In this document: positions 32,615-39,882 of the stretch, in pieces
How positions within the stretch are numbered: position 1 is the first letter of the stretch
Layout: each line of letters starts with the position of its first letter
NCBI GenBank assembly: GCA_002361735.1
Contig: DETS01000102.1
Span: 1-45,917 of the forward strand
From: Lachnospiraceae bacterium UBA3282
Lineage (GTDB): Bacteria; Bacillota; Clostridia; Lachnospirales; Lachnospiraceae
Direction of reading: 5' to 3'
Length of the DNA: 45,917 nucleotides
Made by a program: the position numbers and the translations under genes
The notes under the pieces: generated by a model
Seen by the model: the letters and a program-made list of their open reading frames with translations, nothing else
Told to the model about the DNA's origin: nothing
The model's database searches: none

Positions 32615-34738
32615 TCACTTCCTTCTTCTGCGGAACCAGATCACAAGCCCCGTAACCAGCGCCGCCAGTGGAATCACGATCACACAGAGGACTGATACGA
32701 TCAATATCGTCTGCGCCTTAAATACCAGATTTGTCATAACAAGGCTCTTGACCGGCACCGCTACGGGCGACTCGTAATCCGCCATCACGCTGATCATGTT
32801 CACAAAAAGCTTTATATTATTGCCCGACACCCTGCTATCCGCAACCGTGGTAAAAAGACTCTCTCCACCCACCACGCAGGCAGTTGAGGTTCCGCCGTCT
32901 GTTGCAGCTTTCTCCACTGCCACCGCAATTGCAAAGGGACCGTCAATGTCGCCCTCCTCTTTCTCATAACCCGTACTTTCATTGACAATACTCTTGGAGA
33001 AGGCACCGTCACTGGTGGTCAAAAGAGGCTTATAGTTGATTTCCATATCCTCTTCATCATAGAGCAGCCCCCTCGCAAAAGGTGCGAAAACCAACTCGTT
33101 TTCCAAAGGCGCCGTCACATCGCTCTCCTCGATCATCGGCACCAAATAATAGGGATTTTGATAATAATACTCCCTGTCCGTCTCCACGATGGTACCGCCT
33201 GCATCCGCTATGCCGTAGAAATCAAGAATACGCTGAAAATTCGTCATTTCCCCTTCCGTCAGTGTGGAAACGATCAGCGCATTTCCTCCCTTTTCCAGAT
33301 AAGCGATCACCTTGTCGGCATCTTCCTTCGAAAAATCGCTTGTGGGTGCGTTTAAGATCAACCCCTGCGCATCCTCCGGAATTTCATCGACCGAATAAAG
33401 CATGAGCTGCTCACGGGAGATATTCTCTTTCTCCATCGCCTTTACAAACTTATCCTCTAACGCCAGTTCGCCATGACCTCCCACCTCATAAAACTTCGGA
33501 AGATCGTCCGATGTGACAAAGGCGAGCGCGGAAATGATCTGTCCTTCCCCGTCATAGCCCGTAACATCATAATTGTAGGTAGAATAATTCATTTCATAGA
33601 CATAAAGATCCCCGGAATCCACCACCGTGCTCCGCTTTGCCCCTTCCACGATGAGGCTTCCCATTGATGGATTTTGCGTCGTATACTGCTGATAAAAATT
33701 GGGATTCTTGGAAGGACTGACATACCTTACCTTCACATGCTTCGTCTGATCCTTTATCTGTCCCAGTGTCTTTTGCAGATCTGCGTCCCCGTCGTTTTTT
33801 TCCGCAAGCACATAAATCGTCACGTCCTCCGTCATACCCGCCAGAAACGTTTTCGTCTCCTCCATCAACGTATAGCGCTTATTCTCTGTCAGATCAAAAG
33901 AAGAATACTGCTCCGGCACATAGTTTAATCCAAGATTGACCGCTATAGTCAAAATAATCGCCAGCACAATCCCCGATACGCTGTATGCCCCCAGACGGAT
34001 ACCTCCCCCCGTAATACGGTAACGGCGTTTCTGGATAGACTGTATCGTGCAAAAAAGCGCAAGCGCTACCGCCGTCAGATAATAGACCACCGCCTCCACC
34101 TCAAGGCAGCCGGACGATAACGTCGCAAACCGTCCCACCATATCAAAGCAGGACAACACACGCGCCAGAATCGCCGTAAAGGTTGTCGTTCCCAGAGAGG
34201 TTAGAAGACCGGAAACTCCCGTCATGATGTAGCCTAAGAACAATGCGCCAAAAGAAATCACCGCCGCGATTACCACACTCTCCGTCAAAGAGGAGACAAA
34301 AAGCCCCACAGACAGAGCAAGAGAACCGTACAGATAAAAACCCAAAAGAGAGGTATAGGACATTCCAAACTGTACTTCGCCGCCCTGCTTAAGGACAATC
34401 GGCAATACTCCCATGAACGCCGTCGGCACCAAAAGCACCGTCTCCAATGCCAAAAACTTTCCCATCACGATACCGCCCACCGAAACGGGCGCTGTCAGCA
34501 AAAGCTGGTCTGTCTTATTTTTTCGCTCCTCCGAAAGCGTTCGCATCGTGAGCACCGGCGCCGTCAAGAGGAAAATAAAAATAATGCTCTCGAGTGCATA
34601 GGATATCGTCGGATACCCCATGATAATGTTGTAGACCTGAAAATAGAGCCCCATAAAACATAAATTCACCGCTATGAAAAGCCAGCCTGTGAAGGAGTAA
34701 AAGTAGGATCTCAGCTCTCTTTTATAAATCGCTCTCAT
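32615..34738 (-). CDS. Fused ABC-2 permease and GldG-like auxiliary protein
   Basis: A 707-aa membrane protein. Residues 1-240 form a GldF-like ABC-2 permease with six hydrophobic segments and the typical opening YKRELRSYFYSFTGWLF and TMRTLSEERKNKTDQLLLTAP. Residues about 250-670 form a GldG/ABC_transp_aux domain (NLGLNYVPEQYSSFDLTENKRYTL..., VGGHGELALEDKFV, ANALIVSTL-type segments) ending in a last membrane helix and RRRRK. In many bacteria these are separate genes; here they are one polypeptide. The transported substrate is unknown. The ATG overlaps the ATPase gene by 17 bases, with GGAGAGAG as ribosome site, so the two form one complex. Confidence 0.88.
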   Translation of the reverse strand: MRAIYKRELRSYFYSFTGWLFIAVNLCFMGLYFQVYNIIMGYPTISYALESIIFIFLLTAPVLTMRTLSEERKNKTDQLLLTAPVSVGGIVMGKFLALETVLLVPTAFMGVLPIVLKQGGEVQFGMSYTSLLGFYLYGSLALSVGLFVSSLTESVVIAAVISFGALFLGYIMTGVSGLLTSLGTTTFTAILARVLSCFDMVGRFATLSSGCLEVEAVVYYLTAVALALFCTIQSIQKRRYRITGGGIRLGAYSVSGIVLAIILTIAVNLGLNYVPEQYSSFDLTENKRYTLMEETKTFLAGMTEDVTIYVLAEKNDGDADLQKTLGQIKDQTKHVKVRYVSPSKNPNFYQQYTTQNPSMGSLIVEGAKRSTVVDSGDLYVYEMNYSTYNYDVTGYDGEGQIISALAFVTSDDLPKFYEVGGHGELALEDKFVKAMEKENISREQLMLYSVDEIPEDAQGLILNAPTSDFSKEDADKVIAYLEKGGNALIVSTLTEGEMTNFQRILDFYGIADAGGTIVETDREYYYQNPYYLVPMIEESDVTAPLENELVFAPFARGLLYDEEDMEINYKPLLTTSDGAFSKSIVNESTGYEKEEGDIDGPFAIAVAVEKAATDGGTSTACVVGGESLFTTVADSRVSGNNIKLFVNMISVMADYESPVAVPVKSLVMTNLVFKAQTILIVSVLCVIVIPLAALVTGLVIWFRRRRK

Positions 34739-35816
34739 CGCTCTCTCCTCCTTCCGTCTCTGATTCTTCTATTTCATCTTCATTCTCTTTCTTTTCTGAT
34801 TCTGTTTCACTCGTCTGCATACACTCACTTCCCGAATCACTTTCCTCCTCGTCCTGTATTTCACTTGCCTCAACCGTCTCAGGCTCGGCATCCGTCAGTT
34901 CCAGGAAAATATCCTCTAACGATTTTTCCGAACGGCTCATCGCAAGAATCGGCATCCCTGCCCCGGCAAGCGCCACGGACAGTTTCTTACGGATATCCGT
35001 ATCGTCCTTTGTCTCTATGCGGATTACGATGCTGCCTTCCTCTGTGCCCGCTTCAAAACGATACTGCGCGACCTCCTCCATCTGCGCAAGCACCGCCTCC
35101 GCCTGATTTTCTTCTCCGATCACCGTCACGGTAAGCGCTGTCCCGCCCTGCATCATCTGCTGCAGTTCCTCCGGTGAACCGCTTGCCATCAATTTTCCCC
35201 GTGACAGAATCAAAATATGGTCGCAGACCGCACTGACTTCCGAAAGGATGTGGGAACTCAAGATGACCGTATGCTCCCCCGCAAGTGATTTGATCAGCTC
35301 CCGCATCTCAATGATCTGTTTCGGATCAAGCCCCACCATGGGCTCGTCTAAGATCAGCACCTTCGGACTCCCCACAAGCGCCTGCGCCAGCCCCACCCGC
35401 TGTTTATAGCCCTTGGAAAGGTTGCGGATCAAGCGCCCGCTCACCTCTAAGAGGGACAGTTTCTCCAAAAGCGAATCTACCCGCTCCTTTCTCTCCCGCT
35501 TGGGCACCAGTTTTAACTGTGCCGCAAACAGCAAAAATTCCCGCACCGTCATATCCGTATAAAGCGGCGGCACCTCCGGCAGATAGCCGATGCAGGACTT
35601 TGCCGCGATCGGATTTCGCAAAATATCGTGACCATCGATCACGACCCGTCCGCCATCGGCTGCGATATACCCCGTCATCACGTTCATCGTCGTGGATTTT
35701 CCGGCACCGTTTGGTCCCAGAAACCCATAGATCCCGCCCGGCTCCAGGGTAAACGTCAGATCGTCCACCGCCACATGTCCGCCGTATCGCTTTACCAAAT
35801 GCTCTACCTGTATCAA
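34722..35816 (-). CDS. GldA-like ABC transporter ATPase with acidic C-terminal tail
   Basis: A 364-aa nucleotide-binding subunit. Walker A is GPNGAGKST, the signature reads LSKGYKQRVGLAQAL (the LSKGY variant common in GldA/NosF-type ATPases), Walker B is VLILDEPMVGLDP, and the switch His is in ILSSHIL. After about residue 305 there is an unusual tail of some 55 residues made mainly of Glu, Ser, Asp and Thr. The start codon is TTG; 35816 gives the canonical LIQVEHLVKRYGG start with GGGAGG 8 bases upstream, while a TTG at 35822 is too close to it. It energises the fused permease encoded immediately downstream. Confidence 0.9.
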   Translation of the reverse strand: MIQVEHLVKRYGGHVAVDDLTFTLEPGGIYGFLGPNGAGKSTTMNVMTGYIAADGGRVVIDGHDILRNPIAAKSCIGYLPEVPPLYTDMTVREFLLFAAQLKLVPKRERKERVDSLLEKLSLLEVSGRLIRNLSKGYKQRVGLAQALVGSPKVLILDEPMVGLDPKQIIEMRELIKSLAGEHTVILSSHILSEVSAVCDHILILSRGKLMASGSPEELQQMMQGGTALTVTVIGEENQAEAVLAQMEEVAQYRFEAGTEEGSIVIRIETKDDTDIRKKLSVALAGAGMPILAMSRSEKSLEDIFLELTDAEPETVEASEIQDEEESDSGSECMQTSETESEKKENEDEIEESETEGGESDESDL

Positions 35817-35847
35817 TGACAATTCCTCCCTTACTCACACAAATCTA

Positions 35848-35881
35848 TGCGGAGAATGCCTCTTTTCAGGCATTCTTTTCA
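35848..35881. repeat. Copy 2 of the dispersed repeat, with a hairpin
   Basis: The 19 bp at 35848-35866 equal 30932-30950. Here the sequence continues to GGCATTCTTTTC, so AGAATGCC and GGCATTCT form an 8-bp stem around 8 bases, followed on the plus strand by TTTTC. It lies in the leader of the ABC genes. Confidence 0.6.
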
Positions 35882-35955
35882 CCCTACTATACTACTGGTA
35901 AAATGTGTCTGTTATCCGTTCAAATTGTGAAATTTTTGTGTCCTATTCCCGCTAC

Positions 35956-35982
35956 ACACTTCAATGATTATAACATACTATA
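35956..35982 (+). promoter_or_regulatory. Candidate sporulation sigma (SigK/SigE-like) promoter of cotJ
   Basis: CATACTATA at 35974-35982 fits the SigK -10 pattern CATAnnnTA and is also close to the SigE -10 CATACAAT. An AC lies about 16 bases upstream in CTACACAC. No SigE-type -35 is evident. The transcript would begin about 55 bases before cotJA. Confidence 0.45.
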
Positions 35983-36044
35983 TTACTAAACAACACATGA
36001 AATTCGTGTGGTAACGATTTTACCGCACACTGGAAAGGAAGCGT

Positions 36045-36218
36045 ATGAAAGATTATCTTTTCAGGGAGCCCTGCGACGAATTCCCTGTCGCGATGGCATA
36101 TGTACCCTGGCAGCAATTTAAGGGTATTTATGAGAATCTGGAAAAGGGTTACTGCAACGGCACGGTCTTCCCGGAACTCGACAAACCATTTAAGGGAAGG
36201 AGATGTTGTAAAGGATGA
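36045..36218 (+). CDS. cotJA: Spore coat protein CotJA
   Basis: A 57-aa protein that starts MKDYLFREPCDEFPVAMAYVPWQQF and ends FKGRRCCKG. The AMAYVPWQ-F--(I/L)YE--L--G-(I/C)-GT-FPEL-KPF pattern is the CotJA signature. GGAAAGGAAGC lies upstream of the ATG at 36045. Its stop overlaps the cotJB start by 4 bases (ATGA). CotJA, CotJB and CotJC form part of the inner spore coat in Bacillus; an equivalent role is expected here. Confidence 0.9.
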   Translation: MKDYLFREPCDEFPVAMAYVPWQQFKGIYENLEKGYCNGTVFPELDKPFKGRRCCKG

Positions 36219-36490
36219 ACACACAATTTGCAAATGAACAGGAAAAACTGCTCCACGATATCGGCGTCTTAAGTTTCGTAGTCATCGAACTGTCCCTCTA
36301 TCTGGACACCCATCCCACCGACCGCAATGCAATGGAATATTTCAATCATTACAACCGTCTGGCAAATCAGGCAAGGCAGGAATATTCCGCCAAATATACG
36401 CCTCTCACGCTCTCCTGCGTGGACGCGTCCGGATGTAATGATTGGCAGTGGGCGCTCGCTCCTATGCCGTGGGAAGGAGGTTGTAACTAA
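36215..36490 (+). CDS. cotJB: Spore coat protein CotJB
   Basis: A 91-aa protein with EQEKLLHDIGVLSFVVIELSLYLDTHPTD and a C-terminal half ending WQWALAPMPWEGGCN, both diagnostic of CotJB. It overlaps cotJA by 4 bases and its TAA abuts the cotJC ATG, so the three are translated as a unit. GGAAGGAG in the end of cotJA serves as its ribosome site. Confidence 0.93.
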   Translation: MNTQFANEQEKLLHDIGVLSFVVIELSLYLDTHPTDRNAMEYFNHYNRLANQARQEYSAKYTPLTLSCVDASGCNDWQWALAPMPWEGGCN

Positions 36491-37108
36491 ATGTGGAATT
36501 ATGAAAGAAGATTAGAGTTCCCCGTAAACATCAAGACAGCAAACGCTGACCTCGCACAGGCGATCATCAGCCAGTACGGTGGTCCCGACGGCGAAATGGG
36601 CGCCTCCATGCGTTATTTGTCCCAGCGGTATGCCTGCCCTTACAGGGCGGTTGCCGGGATTCTTACCGACATCGGCACCGAAGAATTGGCTCACCTGGAG
36701 ATGGTCGCAGCCATCGTTCACCAGCTCACCAAAAACCTCTCCATGGAGCAGATCGAAGCCAGCGGCTTCCGTAACTACTACGTGGATCACACCATCGGTA
36801 TCTGGCCGCAGGCGGCGGGCGGCGTTCCCTTTAATGCCTGTGAGTTCCAGTCCAAGGGCGATATCATCACCGACCTGATGGAGGATATGGCGGCGGAACA
36901 GAAAGCCCGCTCCACTTACGACAATATCCTGCGTCTCGTACGGGACGAACCCGATGTGGCAGAGCCGATCAAGTTCCTGCGGATGCGCGAGGTCGTGCAC
37001 TTCCAGCGTTTCGGCGAAGCTTTAAGAATCGTGCAGGATCACCTGGATTCCAAGAACTTCTACGCATTCAATCCCGGATTTGACTGCTGTGAGGGAAATG
37101 CAAAATAG
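36491..37108 (+). CDS. cotJC: Spore coat protein CotJC, manganese catalase family
   Basis: A 205-aa protein homologous to dimanganese catalases. Metal ligands can be placed: Glu in DGEMGASMRY, Glu and His in GTEELAHLEM, Glu in MAAEQKARSTY and His in REVVHFQRFGEAL. It is shorter than true manganese catalases (about 270-300 aa), as usual for CotJC, and may detoxify peroxide at the spore surface or act mainly as a coat component. GGAAGGAGG at the end of cotJB is the ribosome site. The gene is intact; two degenerate partial copies lie downstream at 37865-38180 and 39108-39345. Confidence 0.95.
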   Translation: MWNYERRLEFPVNIKTANADLAQAIISQYGGPDGEMGASMRYLSQRYACPYRAVAGILTDIGTEELAHLEMVAAIVHQLTKNLSMEQIEASGFRNYYVDHTIGIWPQAAGGVPFNACEFQSKGDIITDLMEDMAAEQKARSTYDNILRLVRDEPDVAEPIKFLRMREVVHFQRFGEALRIVQDHLDSKNFYAFNPGFDCCEGNAK

Positions 37109-37128
37109 ACACTGTTCCAAGACTATGA

Positions 37129-37176
37129 TAAAAAAGAGTGGTTCCATGCTGCGGTTATGCGGCATGGGATCACTCT
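37129..37176. terminator. Bidirectional terminator between cotJC and the RelE-type pair
   Basis: AGAGTGGTTCCATGC pairs over 15 positions with GCATGGGATCACTCT (two G-U pairs). On the minus strand the stem is followed by TTTTTTATC, so it terminates the toxin gene well; on the plus strand the U-tract is poor. The whole unit is repeated at 38201-38248. Confidence 0.75.
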
Positions 37177-37230
37177 GTAAGTTATTAAAGCATTCGTATA
37201 ACTTTGTGCGTAACGTATTATTTGTAACTA

Positions 37231-37545
37231 TTATTCTATCGTATTTTCATAATCCTGCAATTCATGATACATACCTTCAACAATTACACTATCCTGCTTT
37301 ATTCTATACACGAATAAATATCTGTGCCGCCTAAAATGAATCTTATGAAGCCCCATTTTTCTCAACCGTTCACTTTTGCAATATCCAAAAATCTCCGCCT
37401 GCGTTTCCAAAATGCCTATAGTAGCATCAAAATCCTGCATTAAACTGTCTGCCGCCTGTGAATTTAATAGTACACGATATATATAATCCAAAAACTTGTC
37501 ATACTGCTCACATGCCAAATCAGATATATATACATTATATCGCAT
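37231..37545 (-). CDS. RelE/ParE-family toxin
   Basis: A 104-aa type II toxin candidate: YNVYISDLACEQYDKFLDYIYRVLLNSQAADSLMQDFDATIGIL at the N-terminus, and a C-terminal LRKMGLHKIHFRRHRYLFVYRIKQDSVIVEGMYHELQDYENTI, the core pattern of RelE/ParE toxins. RelE-like members cleave mRNA on the ribosome, ParE-like members inhibit gyrase; sequence alone does not decide. It overlaps its antitoxin gene by 11 bases and ends before the bidirectional terminator. GC content is visibly lower than that of cotJ, which suggests acquisition. Confidence 0.82.
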   Translation of the reverse strand: MRYNVYISDLACEQYDKFLDYIYRVLLNSQAADSLMQDFDATIGILETQAEIFGYCKSERLRKMGLHKIHFRRHRYLFVYRIKQDSVIVEGMYHELQDYENTIE

Positions 37546-37774
37546 ATTTTTCCCTCATTCTCTGTGACACCATATCAGCCGGTGTTATCGCTCCCATATC
37601 ACTTTTTTTTACAGCCTCCGTAAGCTGCTCAACAATCTCATCTTCGCTAAGTGGTTTAAACGGCATCATTTCATCATCTCGAAAAATAATATATTGAATA
37701 TAATTTTGAATCTCTTTTATTTTTTCCTCAGGCAGTGTTTCCAGTAATGAAATTGTATATTCCAATGTACTCAT
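37535..37774 (-). CDS. Antitoxin of the RelE/ParE-type pair
   Basis: A 79-aa acidic protein encoded directly upstream of and overlapping the toxin gene. It has LEYTISLLETLPEEKIKEIQNYIQYIIFRDDE, then a central ELTEAVKKSDMGAITPADM. The N-terminal helices resemble small RelB-like or DUF2281-type antitoxins, but I do not recognise the exact family. AGGAG lies about 10 bases before the ATG. The region upstream is AT-rich and contains TACAAT at a suitable distance. Confidence 0.72.
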   Translation of the reverse strand: MSTLEYTISLLETLPEEKIKEIQNYIQYIIFRDDEMMPFKPLSEDEIVEQLTEAVKKSDMGAITPADMVSQRMREKYAI

Positions 37775-37864
37775 TTATATTTCTCTCCTATCTCAATAAA
37801 TATTATATTCTTTTTCTTGACATCATTATTGTAACACACATCCAAAAACTTATCTATTCATTTT

Positions 37865-38180
37865 TATGTGGATCATACCATCGACGGCGGGCGGCGTACC
37901 CTTTACCGCCACCGAATTCCAGTCCACCGGCAATATCATCACCGACCTGACGGAAGATATGGCTGCAGAACAGAAAGCACGCACCACCTATGACAATATC
38001 CTGCGCCTCGTGCGGGATGACCCCGATGTGGCGGAGCCGATCAAGTTCCTGCGGATGCGCGAGGTCGTGCACTTCCAGCGGTTCGGTGAAGCTTTAAGAA
38101 CCGTGCAGGATCACCTGGATTCCAAGAACTTCTACGCATTCAATCCCGGATTTGACTGCTGTGAGGGAAATGCAAAATAG
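37865..38180 (+). pseudogene. 3' remnant of a second cotJC copy
   Basis: Matches intact cotJC from the YVDHT segment (about residue 96) to the stop codon, but has no 5' part or ribosome site. Near 37883 about 14 bases are missing relative to the other copies (IGVWPQ), which shifts the frame. It shares FTATEFQS with the third copy and not with the intact gene (FNACEFQS), so it came from a distinct paralogue. Its last ~80 coding bases and the following terminator are identical to the intact copy. Confidence 0.88.
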
Positions 38181-38200
38181 ACACTGTTCCAAGACTATGA

Positions 38201-38248
38201 TAAAAAAGAGTGGTTCCATGCTGCGGTTATGTGGCATGGAATCACTCT
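38201..38248. terminator. Second copy of the cotJC bidirectional terminator
   Basis: Same hairpin as 37129-37176, with two base differences in the loop and 3' arm (one turns a wobble into a U-A pair). On the minus strand TTTTTT follows, serving the PIN-domain toxin gene. Confidence 0.75.
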
Positions 38249-38278
38249 CTACTAATATTCATAAATGATTCTTTTATT

Positions 38279-38683
38279 CTATACAGATATCACACATTCT
38301 TCATCATAAAATGGAATTTTCGAATCATGCGTTAAAAATTTTAGCCCTTCGGCTTTTGCTTGCGCAACCATAATTCGATCAAAAGGGTCATTATGCACCT
38401 GACTCGGGTTATGATATATCAAAGTTTCCAAAGCCTTTACATGATTATCCGCAATGAGCAGCATTCGGTATCCCATCTTTCTACACAATTCCGATAACTC
38501 TGAGCCACTTATATGAATCTTATCCGGCTTTACCATATATTTAATTGTAGTTTCCCAAACAGAAGCAGAACTATAATAAATATCATTCTTTCTATCCACA
38601 ATTAAGGATTTCGCTTGATCAGATAATTGTGGATTATCATCCAATGCCCATAGAATAATATGCGTGTCTAATAACAGCCTCAT
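38279..38683 (-). CDS. PIN-domain toxin, VapC-like
   Basis: A 134-aa PIN-domain nuclease. The acidic active-site residues are seen: Asp6 in MRLLLDTHIILWAL, Glu in SSASVWETTIK, Asp in HNDPFDRIMVAQA and Asp in LTHDSKIPFY. VapC toxins are Mg-dependent RNases that usually cut tRNA or rRNA. The ATG overlaps the stop of the preceding antitoxin gene (ATGA). The gene is AT-rich compared with the chromosome around it, suggesting acquisition. Confidence 0.88.
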   Translation of the reverse strand: MRLLLDTHIILWALDDNPQLSDQAKSLIVDRKNDIYYSSASVWETTIKYMVKPDKIHISGSELSELCRKMGYRMLLIADNHVKALETLIYHNPSQVHNDPFDRIMVAQAKAEGLKFLTHDSKIPFYDEECVISV

Positions 38684-38910
38684 TCTACGTCTCCAAACAT
38701 TATTGCAATTTCGTCGTTCATTTCATCAAAATCATAATCATGATCATATAAATTCTGTCCCTTGGCTATCCCAATCCTTTTGCCGTCTGTAGCCATTTTG
38801 TTTTCCATAAAGTCTGATTGCATAAACCGATTCATCATATCCAACAGAAACTGTAAATTCTCCTCTGACAGTCCGTTCACCTTTTGAACTACCTGCTCCT
38901 GTAATGTCAT
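38680..38910 (-). CDS. Antitoxin of the VapC-like pair
   Basis: A 76-aa protein encoded just before the PIN toxin: TLQEQVVQKVNGLSEENLQFLLDMMNRFM, a linker, and an acidic C-terminus (YDHDYDFDEMNDEIAIMFGDVE) that would contact the toxin. The frame is open to 39024, but GGAAGG precedes the ATG at 38910 at good spacing. The fold type of the DNA-binding half is not recognised with confidence. Confidence 0.72.
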   Translation of the reverse strand: MTLQEQVVQKVNGLSEENLQFLLDMMNRFMQSDFMENKMATDGKRIGIAKGQNLYDHDYDFDEMNDEIAIMFGDVE

Positions 38911-39107
38911 CAAATCACCTTCCTCTACACAACACTGCTCTGCTTTCCATATCTTTAAACCCCTTATGCTCATTATAATATGCATCTTCAAAAAAACAAT
39001 CCATTTACGCTTTATGCGTATCACTACATATCATTTCATCCTTTTTGATAATACAAAAACTGTGGTGATGTGCCCATTTTATGCAACTTTAGGATATGCA
39101 ATTTCGA

Positions 39108-39345
39108 TACCGACATCGGCACTGAAGAATTAGCGCACCTTGAAATGGTCGCAACCATCGTTCACCAGCTCACCAAAAACCTCTCCATGGAGCAGATCGA
39201 AGCCAGCGGTTTCCGCAATTACTATGTGGATCACACCATCGGCGTATGGCCGCAGGCGGCGGGCGGCGTTCCCTTTACCGCCACCGAGTTCCAGTCCATC
39301 GACGATATCATCACCGATCTGACGGAAGAAAATACTGCCATCTGA
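39108..39345 (+). pseudogene. Internal remnant of a further cotJC copy
   Basis: Corresponds to about residues 60-131 of CotJC, from TDIGTEELAHLEM to ITDLTEE, then ends in unrelated codons (NTAI) and a stop. No start region or 3' end is present. It overlaps the second copy over residues 96-131, so the two cannot simply be halves of one interrupted gene. AAAAAGAGTGGTTCCAT (39354-39370), the first arm of the cotJC terminator, follows. Confidence 0.87.
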
Positions 39346-39462
39346 TAATATTTAAAAAGAGTGGTTCCATTTTCCCTCACGCTCCATTGACTATCAAAAA
39401 ATATATGATAATATGATAATGGTAGTGAAGCATATCATAAAATAAAACTTGGAGATTTCTAA

Positions 39463-39873
39463 ATGATGTGGAATGACAACCGAATCCCAAACGCCATCAT
39501 TAAAAATATTTTAACCAGCCTACTGCTGCTTCTGATTGTATTTCTGGCAGAGAATCGCTCTTATTTCTTTACTTATCTTCCTTACAAATTTGCTTATGAA
39601 CAACGGGAGGCATATATACAGTATGGTCGTTTGCGGTATAGTAATGCGCGTGTAGCTGTCATGGAGCAGGACGAAGTCATCGCAAAAGATACCGTAAAAC
39701 GCGCTTATAACGAGGGAACCTTCAGCAAAATAACAGTAGGATATGCACCGAATCGCAACCCTTCCGTAGTGAGAACCTCCCCAATCGTAACTTCCGGTCA
39801 AATATCTGTTCTGGCAGCGTTGATTCTGGGCAATTTGATATTTATATGGAGACTTCGCAGAGCAGGCGGATAA
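39463..39873 (+). CDS. Small membrane protein of unknown function
   Basis: A 136-aa protein with two hydrophobic segments: NILTSLLLLLIVFLA near the N-terminus and QISVLAALILGNLIFIW near the C-terminus, enclosing an ~80-residue polar region (probably extracytoplasmic). The C-terminus is basic (RLRRAGG). No family is recognised. TTGGAG lies about 8 bases before the paired ATGs. A possible promoter is TTGACT at 39387 with TATGAT 19 bases on, a suboptimal spacing. It is convergent with the EAL-domain gene. Confidence 0.62.
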   Translation: MMWNDNRIPNAIIKNILTSLLLLLIVFLAENRSYFFTYLPYKFAYEQREAYIQYGRLRYSNARVAVMEQDEVIAKDTVKRAYNEGTFSKITVGYAPNRNPSVVRTSPIVTSGQISVLAALILGNLIFIWRLRRAGG

Positions 39874-39882
39874 CATGCTAAT

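Noticed and set aside
35961..36233. 90-codon minus-strand frame upstream of cotJB
   Set aside because: The plus strand here encodes CotJA with a clear ribosome site and the family signature.
36512..37000. 162-codon minus-strand frame opposite cotJC
   Set aside because: Exact shadow of the well-supported cotJC gene.
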